DNA from: Oscillospiraceae bacterium
Lineage (GTDB): Bacteria; Bacillota; Clostridia; Oscillospirales; Acutalibacteraceae
Assembly: GCA_902769255.1 (NCBI GenBank)
Contig: CACXOM010000001.1
Span: 62,001-126,000, forward strand
Direction of reading: 5' to 3'
DNA: 64,000 nt
Shown: positions 45,137-53,088 of the stretch, piece by piece
Layout: each line of letters begins with the position of its first letter
How positions within the stretch are numbered: position 1 is the stretch's first letter
Made by a program: the position numbers and the translations under genes
The notes under the pieces: model-generated
What the model saw: only the letters and a program-made list of their open reading frames with translations
Told to the model about the DNA's origin: nothing
Database searches by the model: none

Positions 45137-45671
45137 ATATGCTCTCTTTTTTGTATATTTCATCAGTTTCAAGATTAAAAAATGAAAAATCATTATTTTC
45201 AAAAATAATATATGAATGAGGCGAATTTTCTTTCGGTATCGAAACAGAACCGGGATTTATATGTAAAATGCTGTTTTCCTTTTCAAATTTTGGAATATGA
45301 GTATGACCGTAAATTACAATATCACCACATGTTAAATTTAAGTTTTCTAAATGATGACCGTGCGTTAAATAAACTGGTTTGTTATCAATCAAAATGCTTG
45401 AATTCTCACACATAATAGGGAAGTCAAGCACCATTTGGTCAACTTCGGCATCACAATTTCCTCTAACACAAATAATTTTTTCAGAAATGTTATTTAAAAG
45501 CTCTATTACTTTTTTGGGGTTATATTCTTGCGGTAAAGAGTTTCTCGGACCGTGATATAAAATATCGCCCAATAGAATTAATTTATCGGCGTTTGATTCT
45601 TTAAATTTTTCTACCATCATTTTGCAAAATTTATAACTGCCGTGAATATCAGAAGCAATAAAATATTTCAT
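45135..45671 (-). CDS. yfcE: YfcE-type metallophosphodiesterase
   Basis: 178 residues. Calcineurin-like fold with IASDIHGSYKF, LLGDILYHG, CVRGNCDAEVD, YLTHGHHLENL and GHTHIPKFEKENSILHINPGSVSIPKE, the full metal-ligand set of YfcE/MJ0936 phosphodiesterases. The physiological substrate is unknown. A GTG at 45680 is in frame, but AGGTG lies 6 bases before the ATG at 45671, which is therefore preferred. Confidence 0.9.
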   Translation of the reverse strand: MKYFIASDIHGSYKFCKMMVEKFKESNADKLILLGDILYHGPRNSLPQEYNPKKVIELLNNISEKIICVRGNCDAEVDQMVLDFPIMCENSSILIDNKPVYLTHGHHLENLNLTCGDIVIYGHTHIPKFEKENSILHINPGSVSIPKENSPHSYIIFENNDFSFFNLETDEIYKKESI

Positions 45672-45697
45672 TTTAATCACCTAAACTTTCCTAATTG

Positions 45698-45726
45698 ATT
45701 ATACTATATAATAAACATTAAATCAA
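45698..45726 (-). promoter_or_regulatory. Promoter of the yfcE-like gene
   Basis: On the minus strand, TTGATT (45721-45726), 17-bp spacer, TATAAT (45698-45703). Confidence 0.7.
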
Positions 45727-45813
45727 CTTGTTAGGCGAAAATAATAAAAAAATTGCTTTAAATATTTTTTTATATTTTTCAAACAATAATAATGAAAGGC
45801 AGGTGATTGTTTT

Positions 45814-47037
45814 TTGAAAAAAACAATTAAAATTTTTTGCTTAATTTTAGCGGTTGCAAGTGCGTTTTCGTTGTCAGCGGTTTATTATTACAATAATATT
45901 TTGCCTGATAATATAATGATTTATGACAACGAAACGGTAAATTTTAATACAAATTTTCAAATTGTTTTGAAAAGAGAAAAATCACAAGAGTTAGCGGTTA
46001 ATGCAAATAAAGCCTCAAACAATTATAAATCAAATCTATCATTAATGGGAATTGTTCCTATAAAAAGCATTAACATTAACAAAGTCAAACAGCGATATGT
46101 TGTTTTAAGCGGTGAAAATTTTGGCATTAAAATTTTTACAAAAGGCGTTATGGTTGTCGGAATGTCCGATGTTCAAGGCGGCGGCAACCCTGCTAAAAAA
46201 GCAGGAATGAAAATAGGCGATATTATTTTAAAGGTAAACAATAAATCGGTTAATTCAAATGAAGAATTATCAAGAATAATAAATAATTCAAACGGGTATG
46301 AAATTGTTTGTAAAGTTAAGCGAAACCAAAAAACTTTTAATATAATTTTTAAACCGGTTTATTCAAAAGATACTGCTTCTTATAAAGCTGGGATTTGGGT
46401 AAGAGATAGTTCGGCAGGACTTGGCACAATGACTTTTTATTCGCTTGTAAACGGTGCTTTTGCAGGGCTTGGCCACGGCATTGTCGATGTTGACACAGCT
46501 GTTTTACTGCCGATTAATTCGGGTGAAATTGTTAAAACCGAAATTCTTTCAATTACCAAAAGCACTTACGGCAACGCAGGCGAGATTTGCGGAGCGTTTA
46601 CAGATGAAAAACAAGGCGTTATTATAAATAACGCACCTTGCGGACTTTACGGTTATTTAAATAAATTTGAAAAGCAAAAAGAACTAATTAAAATATCAAA
46701 CAGGCAAGATGTAAAAATCGGCAAAGCAAAAATATTTACAACGCTTGATAACAGCGGTCCGAAATATTATAGTTGCGAAATTGAAAAAGTTGATTTGAAT
46801 AATGAAACTCAAAAAAACTTGCTTATTCGTATTACAGATGAAAAATTAATAGATAAAACGGGCGGAATTGTTCAGGGAATGAGTGGCTCGCCGATTATTC
46901 AAAACGGGCAGTTAGTCGGCGCACTTACAAATGTTTTTGTGAACAACCCAACAAAAGGCTATGCGGTTTTTTCTGATGAAATGTATGAAAAAATGACAAA
47001 AGTTACGGAAAATTCGACTTTAAACAGGGTTTCTTGA
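45814..47037 (+). CDS. spoIVB: SpoIVB serine peptidase
   Basis: 407 residues, TTG start after AGGTG. An N-terminal membrane anchor (1-25), a PDZ domain (about 105-185, VVGMSDVQGGGNPAKKAGMKIGDIILKVNNKSV), then the S55 serine peptidase domain with GLGHGIVDVD (catalytic His near 222) and IVQGMSGSPIIQNGQLVGALT (catalytic Ser near 358). It is secreted from the forespore and triggers SpoIVFB-dependent pro-sigma-K processing. It sits directly before spo0A, the conserved order in endospore formers. Confidence 0.95.
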   Translation: MKKTIKIFCLILAVASAFSLSAVYYYNNILPDNIMIYDNETVNFNTNFQIVLKREKSQELAVNANKASNNYKSNLSLMGIVPIKSININKVKQRYVVLSGENFGIKIFTKGVMVVGMSDVQGGGNPAKKAGMKIGDIILKVNNKSVNSNEELSRIINNSNGYEIVCKVKRNQKTFNIIFKPVYSKDTASYKAGIWVRDSSAGLGTMTFYSLVNGAFAGLGHGIVDVDTAVLLPINSGEIVKTEILSITKSTYGNAGEICGAFTDEKQGVIINNAPCGLYGYLNKFEKQKELIKISNRQDVKIGKAKIFTTLDNSGPKYYSCEIEKVDLNNETQKNLLIRITDEKLIDKTGGIVQGMSGSPIIQNGQLVGALTNVFVNNPTKGYAVFSDEMYEKMTKVTENSTLNRVS

Positions 47038-47109
47038 GTCTTTTTTGAAAATTGAACATTTTGCATAAAAAGATAGTAAAATTATTTTTGAATTTTTCCT
47101 GCTTATTTG

Positions 47110-47138
47110 TTGCAAAAATTGGTAAAATATGGTAAAAT
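47110..47138 (+). promoter_or_regulatory. Promoter of spo0A
   Basis: TTGCAA (47110-47115), 17-bp spacer, TAAAAT (47133-47138). Confidence 0.6.
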
Positions 47139-47168
47139 GTTGACAGATGATAAATAGGAGGAATTTTT

Positions 47169-47945
47169 ATGCAAAAAAATTTAAAGGTCATTATCGCTGA
47201 AAACTTGACAGATTTTTCTATGGAGTGTGAGAAATTATTAAGTTCCTATGGAATGGAAGTAATCTTAACCAAAAAAGACGGAAGCGAACTTTTAGCGGCG
47301 ATAAAAATCGAAAAACCCGACATTGTTTTGGCAGATGTTTTTATGCCTCGCACAGATATTATGGGAGTACTTGAAGCCGTAAACAAAATGAGCGAAGAGG
47401 AAAAACCTATAATGTTTGCAATGTGTAATTTCGATAATCCGTTGTTAGAGTCAAAAGCACTTGAAAAAGGAGTTTCTTATTATTTTATTAAACCTTTTTC
47501 GGTTGAAATGCTGGCAAAACGAATTGTTCAGTTTACGGGTTATAACAGCCCGCAACTTCCAAATAGTTTGAAATCTCCGACAAACCACAACGAACTTGAA
47601 ATAATGGTTACCGATATTATTCATCAAATCGGTGTTCCGGCTCACATAAAAGGTTATCATTATTTAAGAGAGGCGATTATGCTTTCGGTAAACAACCCCG
47701 ATATGATTAATTCGGTAACAAAACAACTTTACCCGACAGTTGCTAAAAAATTTCAAACCACTTCTTCAAGGGTTGAGCGTGCTATTCGCCACGGCATAGA
47801 AGTTGCTTGGGACAGGGGAAATGTAGATGTTTTAAACTCATATTTTGGCTACACCATTCACATAGGCAGAGGAAAACCTACTAATTCCGAGTTTATAGCA
47901 ATGATTGCCGATAAATTAAGATTGAAAATGAAATTAACAGCATAA
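47169..47945 (+). CDS. spo0A: Stage 0 sporulation response regulator Spo0A
   Basis: 258 residues. Receiver domain 1-120 with phosphoacceptor Asp56 (LADVFMP) and switch Lys (FIKPF), then the Spo0A DNA-binding domain 145-258 with [50 protein letters not shown] and the [19 protein letters not shown] tail. Master switch of sporulation. The receiver is divergent: the usual acidic pair (ADDN) reads AEN, and the switch Thr position looks like Ala (MFAMCNF). The DNA-binding half is well conserved. Strong AGGAGG site before the ATG. Confidence 0.95.
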   Translation: MQKNLKVIIAENLTDFSMECEKLLSSYGMEVILTKKDGSELLAAIKIEKPDIVLADVFMPRTDIMGVLEAVNKMSEEEKPIMFAMCNFDNPLLESKALEKGVSYYFIKPFSVEMLAKRIVQFTGYNSPQLPNSLKSPTNHNELEIMVTDIIHQIGVPAHIKGYHYLREAIMLSVNNPDMINSVTKQLYPTVAKKFQTTSSRVERAIRHGIEVAWDRGNVDVLNSYFGYTIHIGRGKPTNSEFIAMIADKLRLKMKLTA

Positions 47946-47950
47946 GAATT

Positions 47951-47976
47951 ACCTCTCGATTTTTCGAGAGGTTTTT
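47951..47976 (+). terminator. Terminator of spo0A
   Basis: Perfect 9-bp stem ACCTCTCGA/TCGAGAGGT (47951-47959/47964-47972), loop TTTT, then T-run. Confidence 0.88.
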
Positions 47977-48039
47977 TGCATAATTTTTTTGTTTTTTCAA
48001 TATAATTTAATAAAACAAAAATGAAAGGCGGAAACGCAT

Positions 48040-49569
48040 ATGGAATTAGAAACGGTTAATAATACCTTAAAAACACTTAAAAAAGTTTATGAGAAAAAGA
48101 GTGAATACCCAATTGATTGCGAGTTCACTTTGCCTGATTATTGTCCTGATATTGAAAGAATTTTAAAATGCAATATTTTTGCGAAAGTAACAAATTTGTC
48201 GGTTTTAAGCGACACGGCGCAAGCAGAAATAAACGCTGAAATAAAGGTTTTGTATATTTCAAAAGATAACAAACTTTTTGGTTATGAAATGGCACAAAAC
48301 CTCTCAAAATCAATAAATATAGGCGAAATTGAAAAAGAAACCTTTTCAAATTGTGTTATTAAAACCGAATATGCAAATTGCAGGGCGGTAAATAATCGAA
48401 AAATTGATGTTCACGGCTCAATAGGCCTTACGCTAAGCTTAAAAATTGAAGATGAGAATGATTTTATTTCTAATATAGGCGAGCAAAGTATAGTTTTGAA
48501 AAACAAAGATATAAAAGTGCTTGAGCCTGTGGGTTTTGCCAAAAAACAAATTAATGTAGCCGATGATATTATTCTGCCTTCATCAAACGGCTCAATCTCA
48601 AATATTATTAATTATGAAGTAAAATCAGTTTTTGAAGAATGTAAAACAATCGCCGATAAAGCGATAGTTAAACTTAATGTTTTAACAGAAATTCTTTATT
48701 TGAGTTCAGATTTGCGTTATGAAACAATAAAACATATTATTCCTGTAAATCAAGTTGTTGATTTACTCGGTGCAGATGAAAACGCAATATGTTCTATTAA
48801 AACAGATGTCAGCAATATAACTTTAAAAGTTATAACCGATTCAAACGGCGAAATGCGCACAATCAACGCCGAAGCAAAAGTAGATTTATCGCTTGTAGCA
48901 TACAAATTAAGCGACTTAAACATTGTTACTGACGGGTACTGCGTAAAATATGAATCGGTTATTGAAAAGCAAAAGCTAAATTGCGAGCAGTTTGTCGAAA
49001 GCGTAAACGAAACATTTAATATAAGCGAAAGCATAGAAATTTCTTCGGACATTGCCGATATTATTAATTTAAACTGCGTTCCTTTAACATATAGTTGCAA
49101 ATGCGAAAATAACAACCTTATACTAAACGGTGATATTGCGGTTTTTGCATTTTTGGAAGATGAAAATTCTTCAAGCAAATATTATGAAAAAGTCTTACCG
49201 TTTTCAAAGTCGATTTCAAAAATTTCTTGTGATGATAATTTGAATTGTGACTTAAATTTAACCGTAACCGATTGCGTTTTTAATAAAAATTCGGGCAGCA
49301 AAATCGATTTTAAATGCGAAATGAAATTAAACGGCATTGTTACCAAACCTGTTGAAATAGAAGCAATTTCATCATTTGAAATAGATGAAGAAAAAGAAAA
49401 AAATGCCGATAATGCGCCCTCGCTTGTGGCTTATTTTGCGCAAAAGGGCGAAGATGTTTGGGATATTGCTTTAAAATATAATACATCACTTGATAAAATC
49501 AAAGAAACAAATAATTTAAAAAGCGAAGTTTTAACTGAAGATATTATGCTTTTAATTCCAAGCATTTAA
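48040..49569 (+). CDS. SipL-like spore coat morphogenetic protein (SPOCS/DUF3794 + LysM)
   Basis: 509 residues. Three SPOCS (DUF3794)-like beta modules, the first with YPIDCEFTLPDYCPDIERILKCNIF (residues about 22-46), a late one at about 340-440, and a C-terminal LysM domain (about 462-509: VAYFAQKGEDVWDIALKYNTSLDKIKETNNL...ILLIPSI-like end). This architecture matches C. difficile SipL, which binds SpoIVA and attaches the coat. Position after spo0A supports a spore role. Assignment by architecture and context. Confidence 0.8.
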   Translation: MELETVNNTLKTLKKVYEKKSEYPIDCEFTLPDYCPDIERILKCNIFAKVTNLSVLSDTAQAEINAEIKVLYISKDNKLFGYEMAQNLSKSINIGEIEKETFSNCVIKTEYANCRAVNNRKIDVHGSIGLTLSLKIEDENDFISNIGEQSIVLKNKDIKVLEPVGFAKKQINVADDIILPSSNGSISNIINYEVKSVFEECKTIADKAIVKLNVLTEILYLSSDLRYETIKHIIPVNQVVDLLGADENAICSIKTDVSNITLKVITDSNGEMRTINAEAKVDLSLVAYKLSDLNIVTDGYCVKYESVIEKQKLNCEQFVESVNETFNISESIEISSDIADIINLNCVPLTYSCKCENNNLILNGDIAVFAFLEDENSSSKYYEKVLPFSKSISKISCDDNLNCDLNLTVTDCVFNKNSGSKIDFKCEMKLNGIVTKPVEIEAISSFEIDEEKEKNADNAPSLVAYFAQKGEDVWDIALKYNTSLDKIKETNNLKSEVLTEDIMLLIPSI

Positions 49570-49572
49570 CCT

Positions 49573-49605
49573 AAAAAACAACGGTGATAATTCATCGTTG
49601 TTTTT
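49573..49605 (+). terminator. Terminator of the SipL-like gene
   Basis: AACAACGGTGA pairs with TCATCGTTGTT (one G-T pair), loop TAAT, then TTTTTT. Confidence 0.8.
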
Positions 49606-49678
49606 TAATAAAAAGGTTGAATTTTAATGCTTTTTGTGTTAAAATAATAGTAATTATAAAAAATGAGGAAGTGTTGCT

Positions 49679-52339
49679 TTGATTTGGCATTCATCATCTG
49701 TTGAGGAAATTGTTGAGTATTATAATTCAAACACAGAAAATGGTTTAAACTCTAAACAAGTTGCAGAATATAAGAAAAAATACGGTAAAAATGTTATAAA
49801 TCCGGTTGAGAATAAAAGTTTAGGAAAATGCTTTTTAGCAAAACTTGCCACCCCAACTTTTTTGTTTGGTGCATTGGCAGCGTTGTTTTATATAGTAGTT
49901 GATATAATTACTTTCTTTATGAATAATGATTTAACTAAAACTTTTAATATTCCTTTTAGAGTACCTGCCGTAATTATTTTTGTTTTGCTGGTTTTTGAAT
50001 TTGTTGTTGCATTTTTAGAAACAAGAGTAAACAAATCAATAGCTCGTGCAGCAAAAAATCTTGATTGCGAAGTAGAAGTTTTAGATAACGGCATTAAGAA
50101 AAAAATAAAAGCGAAAAAAATTGTGCCGGGCGATATTATATTTTTAAAAGAAGGCGATTATATTCCGGCTGATGCAAGACTAATCGAATCTGAAAGTTTG
50201 CGTTGCGATGAGTCTTTGCTTACAGGAACAGTTGCAACTGTTGAAAAATCTCATTTGGCACAATGTTCTGATATTGAAGAGTTATCAAAACGTAAAAATA
50301 TGATATATGCCGGTTGCTACATTGCTTTCGGCAGTTGTAAAGCTATTGTTACCGACACCGGTTCTTATACCGAAAAGGGTAAAAAATTAACTTATTTAAT
50401 GCGTGAGGAAAACGTTGTCGTTCCTATTCAGGCAAAGGTTAAAAAAGCTATTGCTTGGGCAAATTCTGCTATGCTTGCTTTAGCGGTGATATTCTTTGTT
50501 TTAGGCATTTTTATGGGCAGAACAACCTATAATTATCGTGAATTTGTGCTTGACGCTGTGTTGCTTTTTGCTGTAACAATTCCTTGCACCTATTCTTTGC
50601 TTGTTGCTTTTGATGTGGTTTTGGGACTTCGCCGAGCAAGAAGAAAAAAATGTGTGGTAAAACGAATTTCAAAACTTGAAAGCATTTGCGCTTCAAATGT
50701 TATTATTTGTGATAAAACAGGTACATTAACTCAAAACAAAATGAAAGCCGAAAAGGTTTATATTAATAATATAGTTTATGAGGTTGATAATTTTGCGCCT
50801 GATGAAGTCGCTTCAATGTTAAAACTTGCCGCTCTTACTTGTGATGGTGATGTTGCTATTGACGATTTTGGCAGGGAAGAGCATTACGGTGATATTGTTG
50901 AAACTTCGATTTTGTCGGCTGCTTTAAAAATTCTTAAAACCAAAAAGGCAGCTATTGATAACGAATATCCTCGAATGAGCGAAATTCCGTTTGACTCTGA
51001 AAGAAAACTAAAAACGGTTATTTGCTTGATTGAGGGCAAACCTTATGCGATTGTCAAAGGCACCGCCACAACTATTATTGAAAAATGTAACGGCGTAGAT
51101 AAAGAAAAATTAGCAGAGAAAATTAAAGATTTTTCAAAGCAGGCTTACAGAGTTATCGGTATTGCTTATAAGCAGTTAGATGAGCTTCCTTCATTGCCGT
51201 CAGCTGAATTAATCGAAAACGATTTAACTTTTTCGGGCCTTATTGCAATTGCCAATCTTCCTCGATTTGATGCAATTGCAGAGCTTGAAAACTGCAAAAA
51301 AGCGGGCATTAAAACTATTATGCTTACAGGCGATGTTATCGAAACCGCCTATGCAGCTGCTAATAAACTTAATTTGCTTGATAAAGATTCAATTTGTATA
51401 ACAGGCGAAGACTTTGAAAAAATGTCTGATGAAGAATTTGATGAAAAATATCAAAATATTTTGGTATATTCAAATATCAGCGCCGAACAAAGAGTTAGAA
51501 TTGTTGAAAAATGGCAGTCTAAAGGCAATAGCGTTATAATAACAGGCGACAGCGTTGCTGATGCACTTGCTTTGCAAAAGGCAGATATCGGTTGCGGAAT
51601 GGGACTTTCGGGTACCGACTTTGCAAAAAGCGCTTCTGATATGGTTATTAAAAACGACAGTTATACCGCAATTGTAAACGGAATTAAAGAAATAAAATCA
51701 AGTTATTTGAATGTAATTAATTCATTTAAACAAATGCTTACAACAGGTTTTGCATTGGCAATTACTATGATTTTGGGCGTTTTGTTTTATAAAAATGCGG
51801 TAATGCCACCTATGAATTTGATTATGGCAGGTTTGTTTTTTAACACTATTTCAATTTATGCGCTCGGATTTGAACCTGCGAATAAAAAGGTTTTAAAACG
51901 GCAAATTAATAAAAATGATGAAATTTTAGGACACGGTTTTTCGCTTGATGTTGCAGTCGGCGTTATCGGAATAGTTTTGGTTTCATTACTTGCTTATTAT
52001 TTCGGAAACATATTCAAATTCGGCACAGAATATTGCTTTACAGTTTATGTTTTCTCGGTTTTGTTTATGTCTTATTCAAATCGAACCGAAAAAGGTTTTT
52101 ATACCGTTGACCCGTTTAAAAATCCGTTGTTATTGTTTAGCATAGCCGCTTGTGTATGCGTTTTGCTTATTATGACAATGATACCGTTTGTGGTTGAATT
52201 TTTCACACCAAGAAACTTTGCTGTTAAATTTACTCCGTTACAATTCGACCAGATAATAAAATGTGCGTTGTTAGCGTTAGTTGCGCCGGCAATAAACGAG
52301 GCTTATAAACTTTTAAAGAAAAGATTTATTAAAATGTAA
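49679..52339 (+). CDS. P-type ATPase with altered catalytic motifs
   Basis: 886 residues, TTG start. Cation-ATPase N-terminus, two helices at about 60-80 and 97-115, actuator domain, helices at 262-280 and 290-312, phosphorylation motif CDKTGTLTQNKM (Asp345), nucleotide and hinge domains, and about six C-terminal helices. Three usual signatures differ: the actuator TGE loop reads LLTGTVATVEK (Glu184 position is Thr), the M4 PEGLP reads IPCTYS (301-306), and TGDGxNDxPAL reads TGDSVADALAL (622-632). It may be a divergent transporter or a pump stalled in the phosphorylated state; the substrate is unknown. Monocistronic. Confidence 0.8.
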   Translation: MIWHSSSVEEIVEYYNSNTENGLNSKQVAEYKKKYGKNVINPVENKSLGKCFLAKLATPTFLFGALAALFYIVVDIITFFMNNDLTKTFNIPFRVPAVIIFVLLVFEFVVAFLETRVNKSIARAAKNLDCEVEVLDNGIKKKIKAKKIVPGDIIFLKEGDYIPADARLIESESLRCDESLLTGTVATVEKSHLAQCSDIEELSKRKNMIYAGCYIAFGSCKAIVTDTGSYTEKGKKLTYLMREENVVVPIQAKVKKAIAWANSAMLALAVIFFVLGIFMGRTTYNYREFVLDAVLLFAVTIPCTYSLLVAFDVVLGLRRARRKKCVVKRISKLESICASNVIICDKTGTLTQNKMKAEKVYINNIVYEVDNFAPDEVASMLKLAALTCDGDVAIDDFGREEHYGDIVETSILSAALKILKTKKAAIDNEYPRMSEIPFDSERKLKTVICLIEGKPYAIVKGTATTIIEKCNGVDKEKLAEKIKDFSKQAYRVIGIAYKQLDELPSLPSAELIENDLTFSGLIAIANLPRFDAIAELENCKKAGIKTIMLTGDVIETAYAAANKLNLLDKDSICITGEDFEKMSDEEFDEKYQNILVYSNISAEQRVRIVEKWQSKGNSVIITGDSVADALALQKADIGCGMGLSGTDFAKSASDMVIKNDSYTAIVNGIKEIKSSYLNVINSFKQMLTTGFALAITMILGVLFYKNAVMPPMNLIMAGLFFNTISIYALGFEPANKKVLKRQINKNDEILGHGFSLDVAVGVIGIVLVSLLAYYFGNIFKFGTEYCFTVYVFSVLFMSYSNRTEKGFYTVDPFKNPLLLFSIAACVCVLLIMTMIPFVVEFFTPRNFAVKFTPLQFDQIIKCALLALVAPAINEAYKLLKKRFIKM

Positions 52340-52347
52340 ACTTTAAA

Positions 52348-52375
52348 AACCTGCGTTTTAACGCAGGTTTTTGTT
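52348..52375 (+). terminator. Terminator of the P-type ATPase gene
   Basis: AACCTGCGTT/AACGCAGGTT stem 52348-52357/52360-52369, then TTTTTGTTTTT. Confidence 0.85.
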
Positions 52376-52408
52376 TTTAGCCAAATATATTTTCGCAATT
52401 TGCACAAC

Positions 52409-52436
52409 AAAACGGTTAGTGATTGCTAACCGTTTT
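52409..52436. promoter_or_regulatory. feo site 1: DtxR-like palindrome in a hairpin
   Basis: 11-bp inverted repeat AAAACGGTTAG/CTAACCGTTTT contains TTAGT-GATT-GCTAA (52416-52429), like the other feo operators. With the T-run it could also serve as a second terminator. Confidence 0.5.
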
Positions 52437-52465
52437 TGCTATAATGCCGAAATTTTTAAAATAGG

Positions 52466-52494
52466 TTGACTTTTTATAAGAAAAGCCTTATTAT
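52466..52494 (+). promoter_or_regulatory. Promoter of the feo operon
   Basis: TTGACT (52466-52471), 17-bp spacer, TATTAT (52489-52494). Operator-like palindromes lie on both sides. Confidence 0.7.
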
Positions 52495-52502
52495 ATAAAT
52501 GG

Positions 52503-52516
52503 TTAGCGAGGTCTAA
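52503..52516. promoter_or_regulatory. feo site 2: TTAGC-N4-TCTAA operator
   Basis: TTAGC GAGG TCTAA, placed at about the transcription start of the feo promoter. It fits the TTAGS-N4-SCTAA plan of DtxR/IdeR sites with one change. Confidence 0.5.
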
Positions 52517-52537
52517 CTGTTTATTTTAGGTTATTGG

Positions 52538-52551
52538 TTAGCAAATGCTAA
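52538..52551. promoter_or_regulatory. feo site 3: perfect TTAGC-N4-GCTAA operator
   Basis: TTAGC AAAT GCTAA, perfect inverted repeat just before the first feoA ribosome binding site. Confidence 0.55.
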
Positions 52552-52572
52552 TTTTGAAAGAAGGAAGGAAAA

Positions 52573-52785
52573 ATGATGCCGTTAGCATTAGCAAATGTTG
52601 GGGAAGAGAATATTATTAAAAAAATAGGCGGTTCGCCCGAAGTTAAAAAGCATTTAGAAAATTTAGGCTTTTGTGTCGGCGGAACTGTTACTATAATCAA
52701 TACTTTAAGCGGTAATGTTATTGTAAAAGTAAAAGAGTCGAGAGTGGCGATTGATAACAACTTAGCGCGCAAAATTATGGTATAA
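52573..52785 (+). CDS. feoA: FeoA-family protein (first copy)
   Basis: 70 residues. SH3-like FeoA fold: IKKIGGSPEVKKHLENLGFCVGGTVTIINTLSGNVIVKVKESRVAIDNNLARKIMV. FeoA proteins assist FeoB-mediated ferrous iron uptake. The start ATG is followed by a second ATG; AGGAAGG lies just upstream. 31 bases before a second feoA-like gene. Confidence 0.88.
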   Translation: MMPLALANVGEENIIKKIGGSPEVKKHLENLGFCVGGTVTIINTLSGNVIVKVKESRVAIDNNLARKIMV

Positions 52786-52816
52786 TTTTTAAATATTTTT
52801 AGGAGGAAAGTTTTTT

Positions 52817-53038
52817 ATGAACACTTTGAAAAACGCAAAGGTAGGTCAAACCGTAAGGGTTGTAAAACTTCACGGTGAAGGCGCAATAAAGCGTAGAATT
52901 ATGGATATGGGCATAACAAAAAATGTTGAAGTCTATATCAGAAAAGTAGCACCTTTAGGCGACCCGATTGAAGTTACAGTTCGTGGCTATGAATTATCAA
53001 TTCGTAAAGCCGATGCTGATATGATTGAAGTACAATAA
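52817..53038 (+). CDS. feoA: FeoA-family protein (second copy)
   Basis: 73 residues. FeoA pattern VGQTVRVVKLHGEGAIKRRIMDMGITKNVEVYIRKVAPLGDPIEVTVRGYELSIRKADADMIEV, closer to canonical FeoA than the first copy. AGGAGG before the ATG. Between feoA copy 1 and feoB; two FeoA proteins before FeoB is common in Clostridia. Confidence 0.92.
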   Translation: MNTLKNAKVGQTVRVVKLHGEGAIKRRIMDMGITKNVEVYIRKVAPLGDPIEVTVRGYELSIRKADADMIEVQ

Positions 53039-53054
53039 TTTTTTTACATTTAAG

Positions 53055-53068
53055 TTAGCGTTTGCTAA
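53055..53068. promoter_or_regulatory. feo site 4: perfect TTAGC-N4-GCTAA operator before feoB
   Basis: TTAGC GTTT GCTAA, perfect palindrome, 20 bases before the feoB start, inside the operon. Confidence 0.5.
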
Positions 53069-53088
53069 TTATAGAAAGGATTTTATTT

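Noticed and set aside
48750..49178. 142-codon frame opposite the SipL-like gene
   Set aside because: Antisense of a longer gene with recognisable SPOCS and LysM parts.
52409..52436. Hairpin as only a terminator
   Set aside because: A stronger terminator already follows the P-type ATPase gene, and the hairpin contains the same TTAG-N-CTAA palindrome as the feo sites, so it is listed as a likely operator instead.
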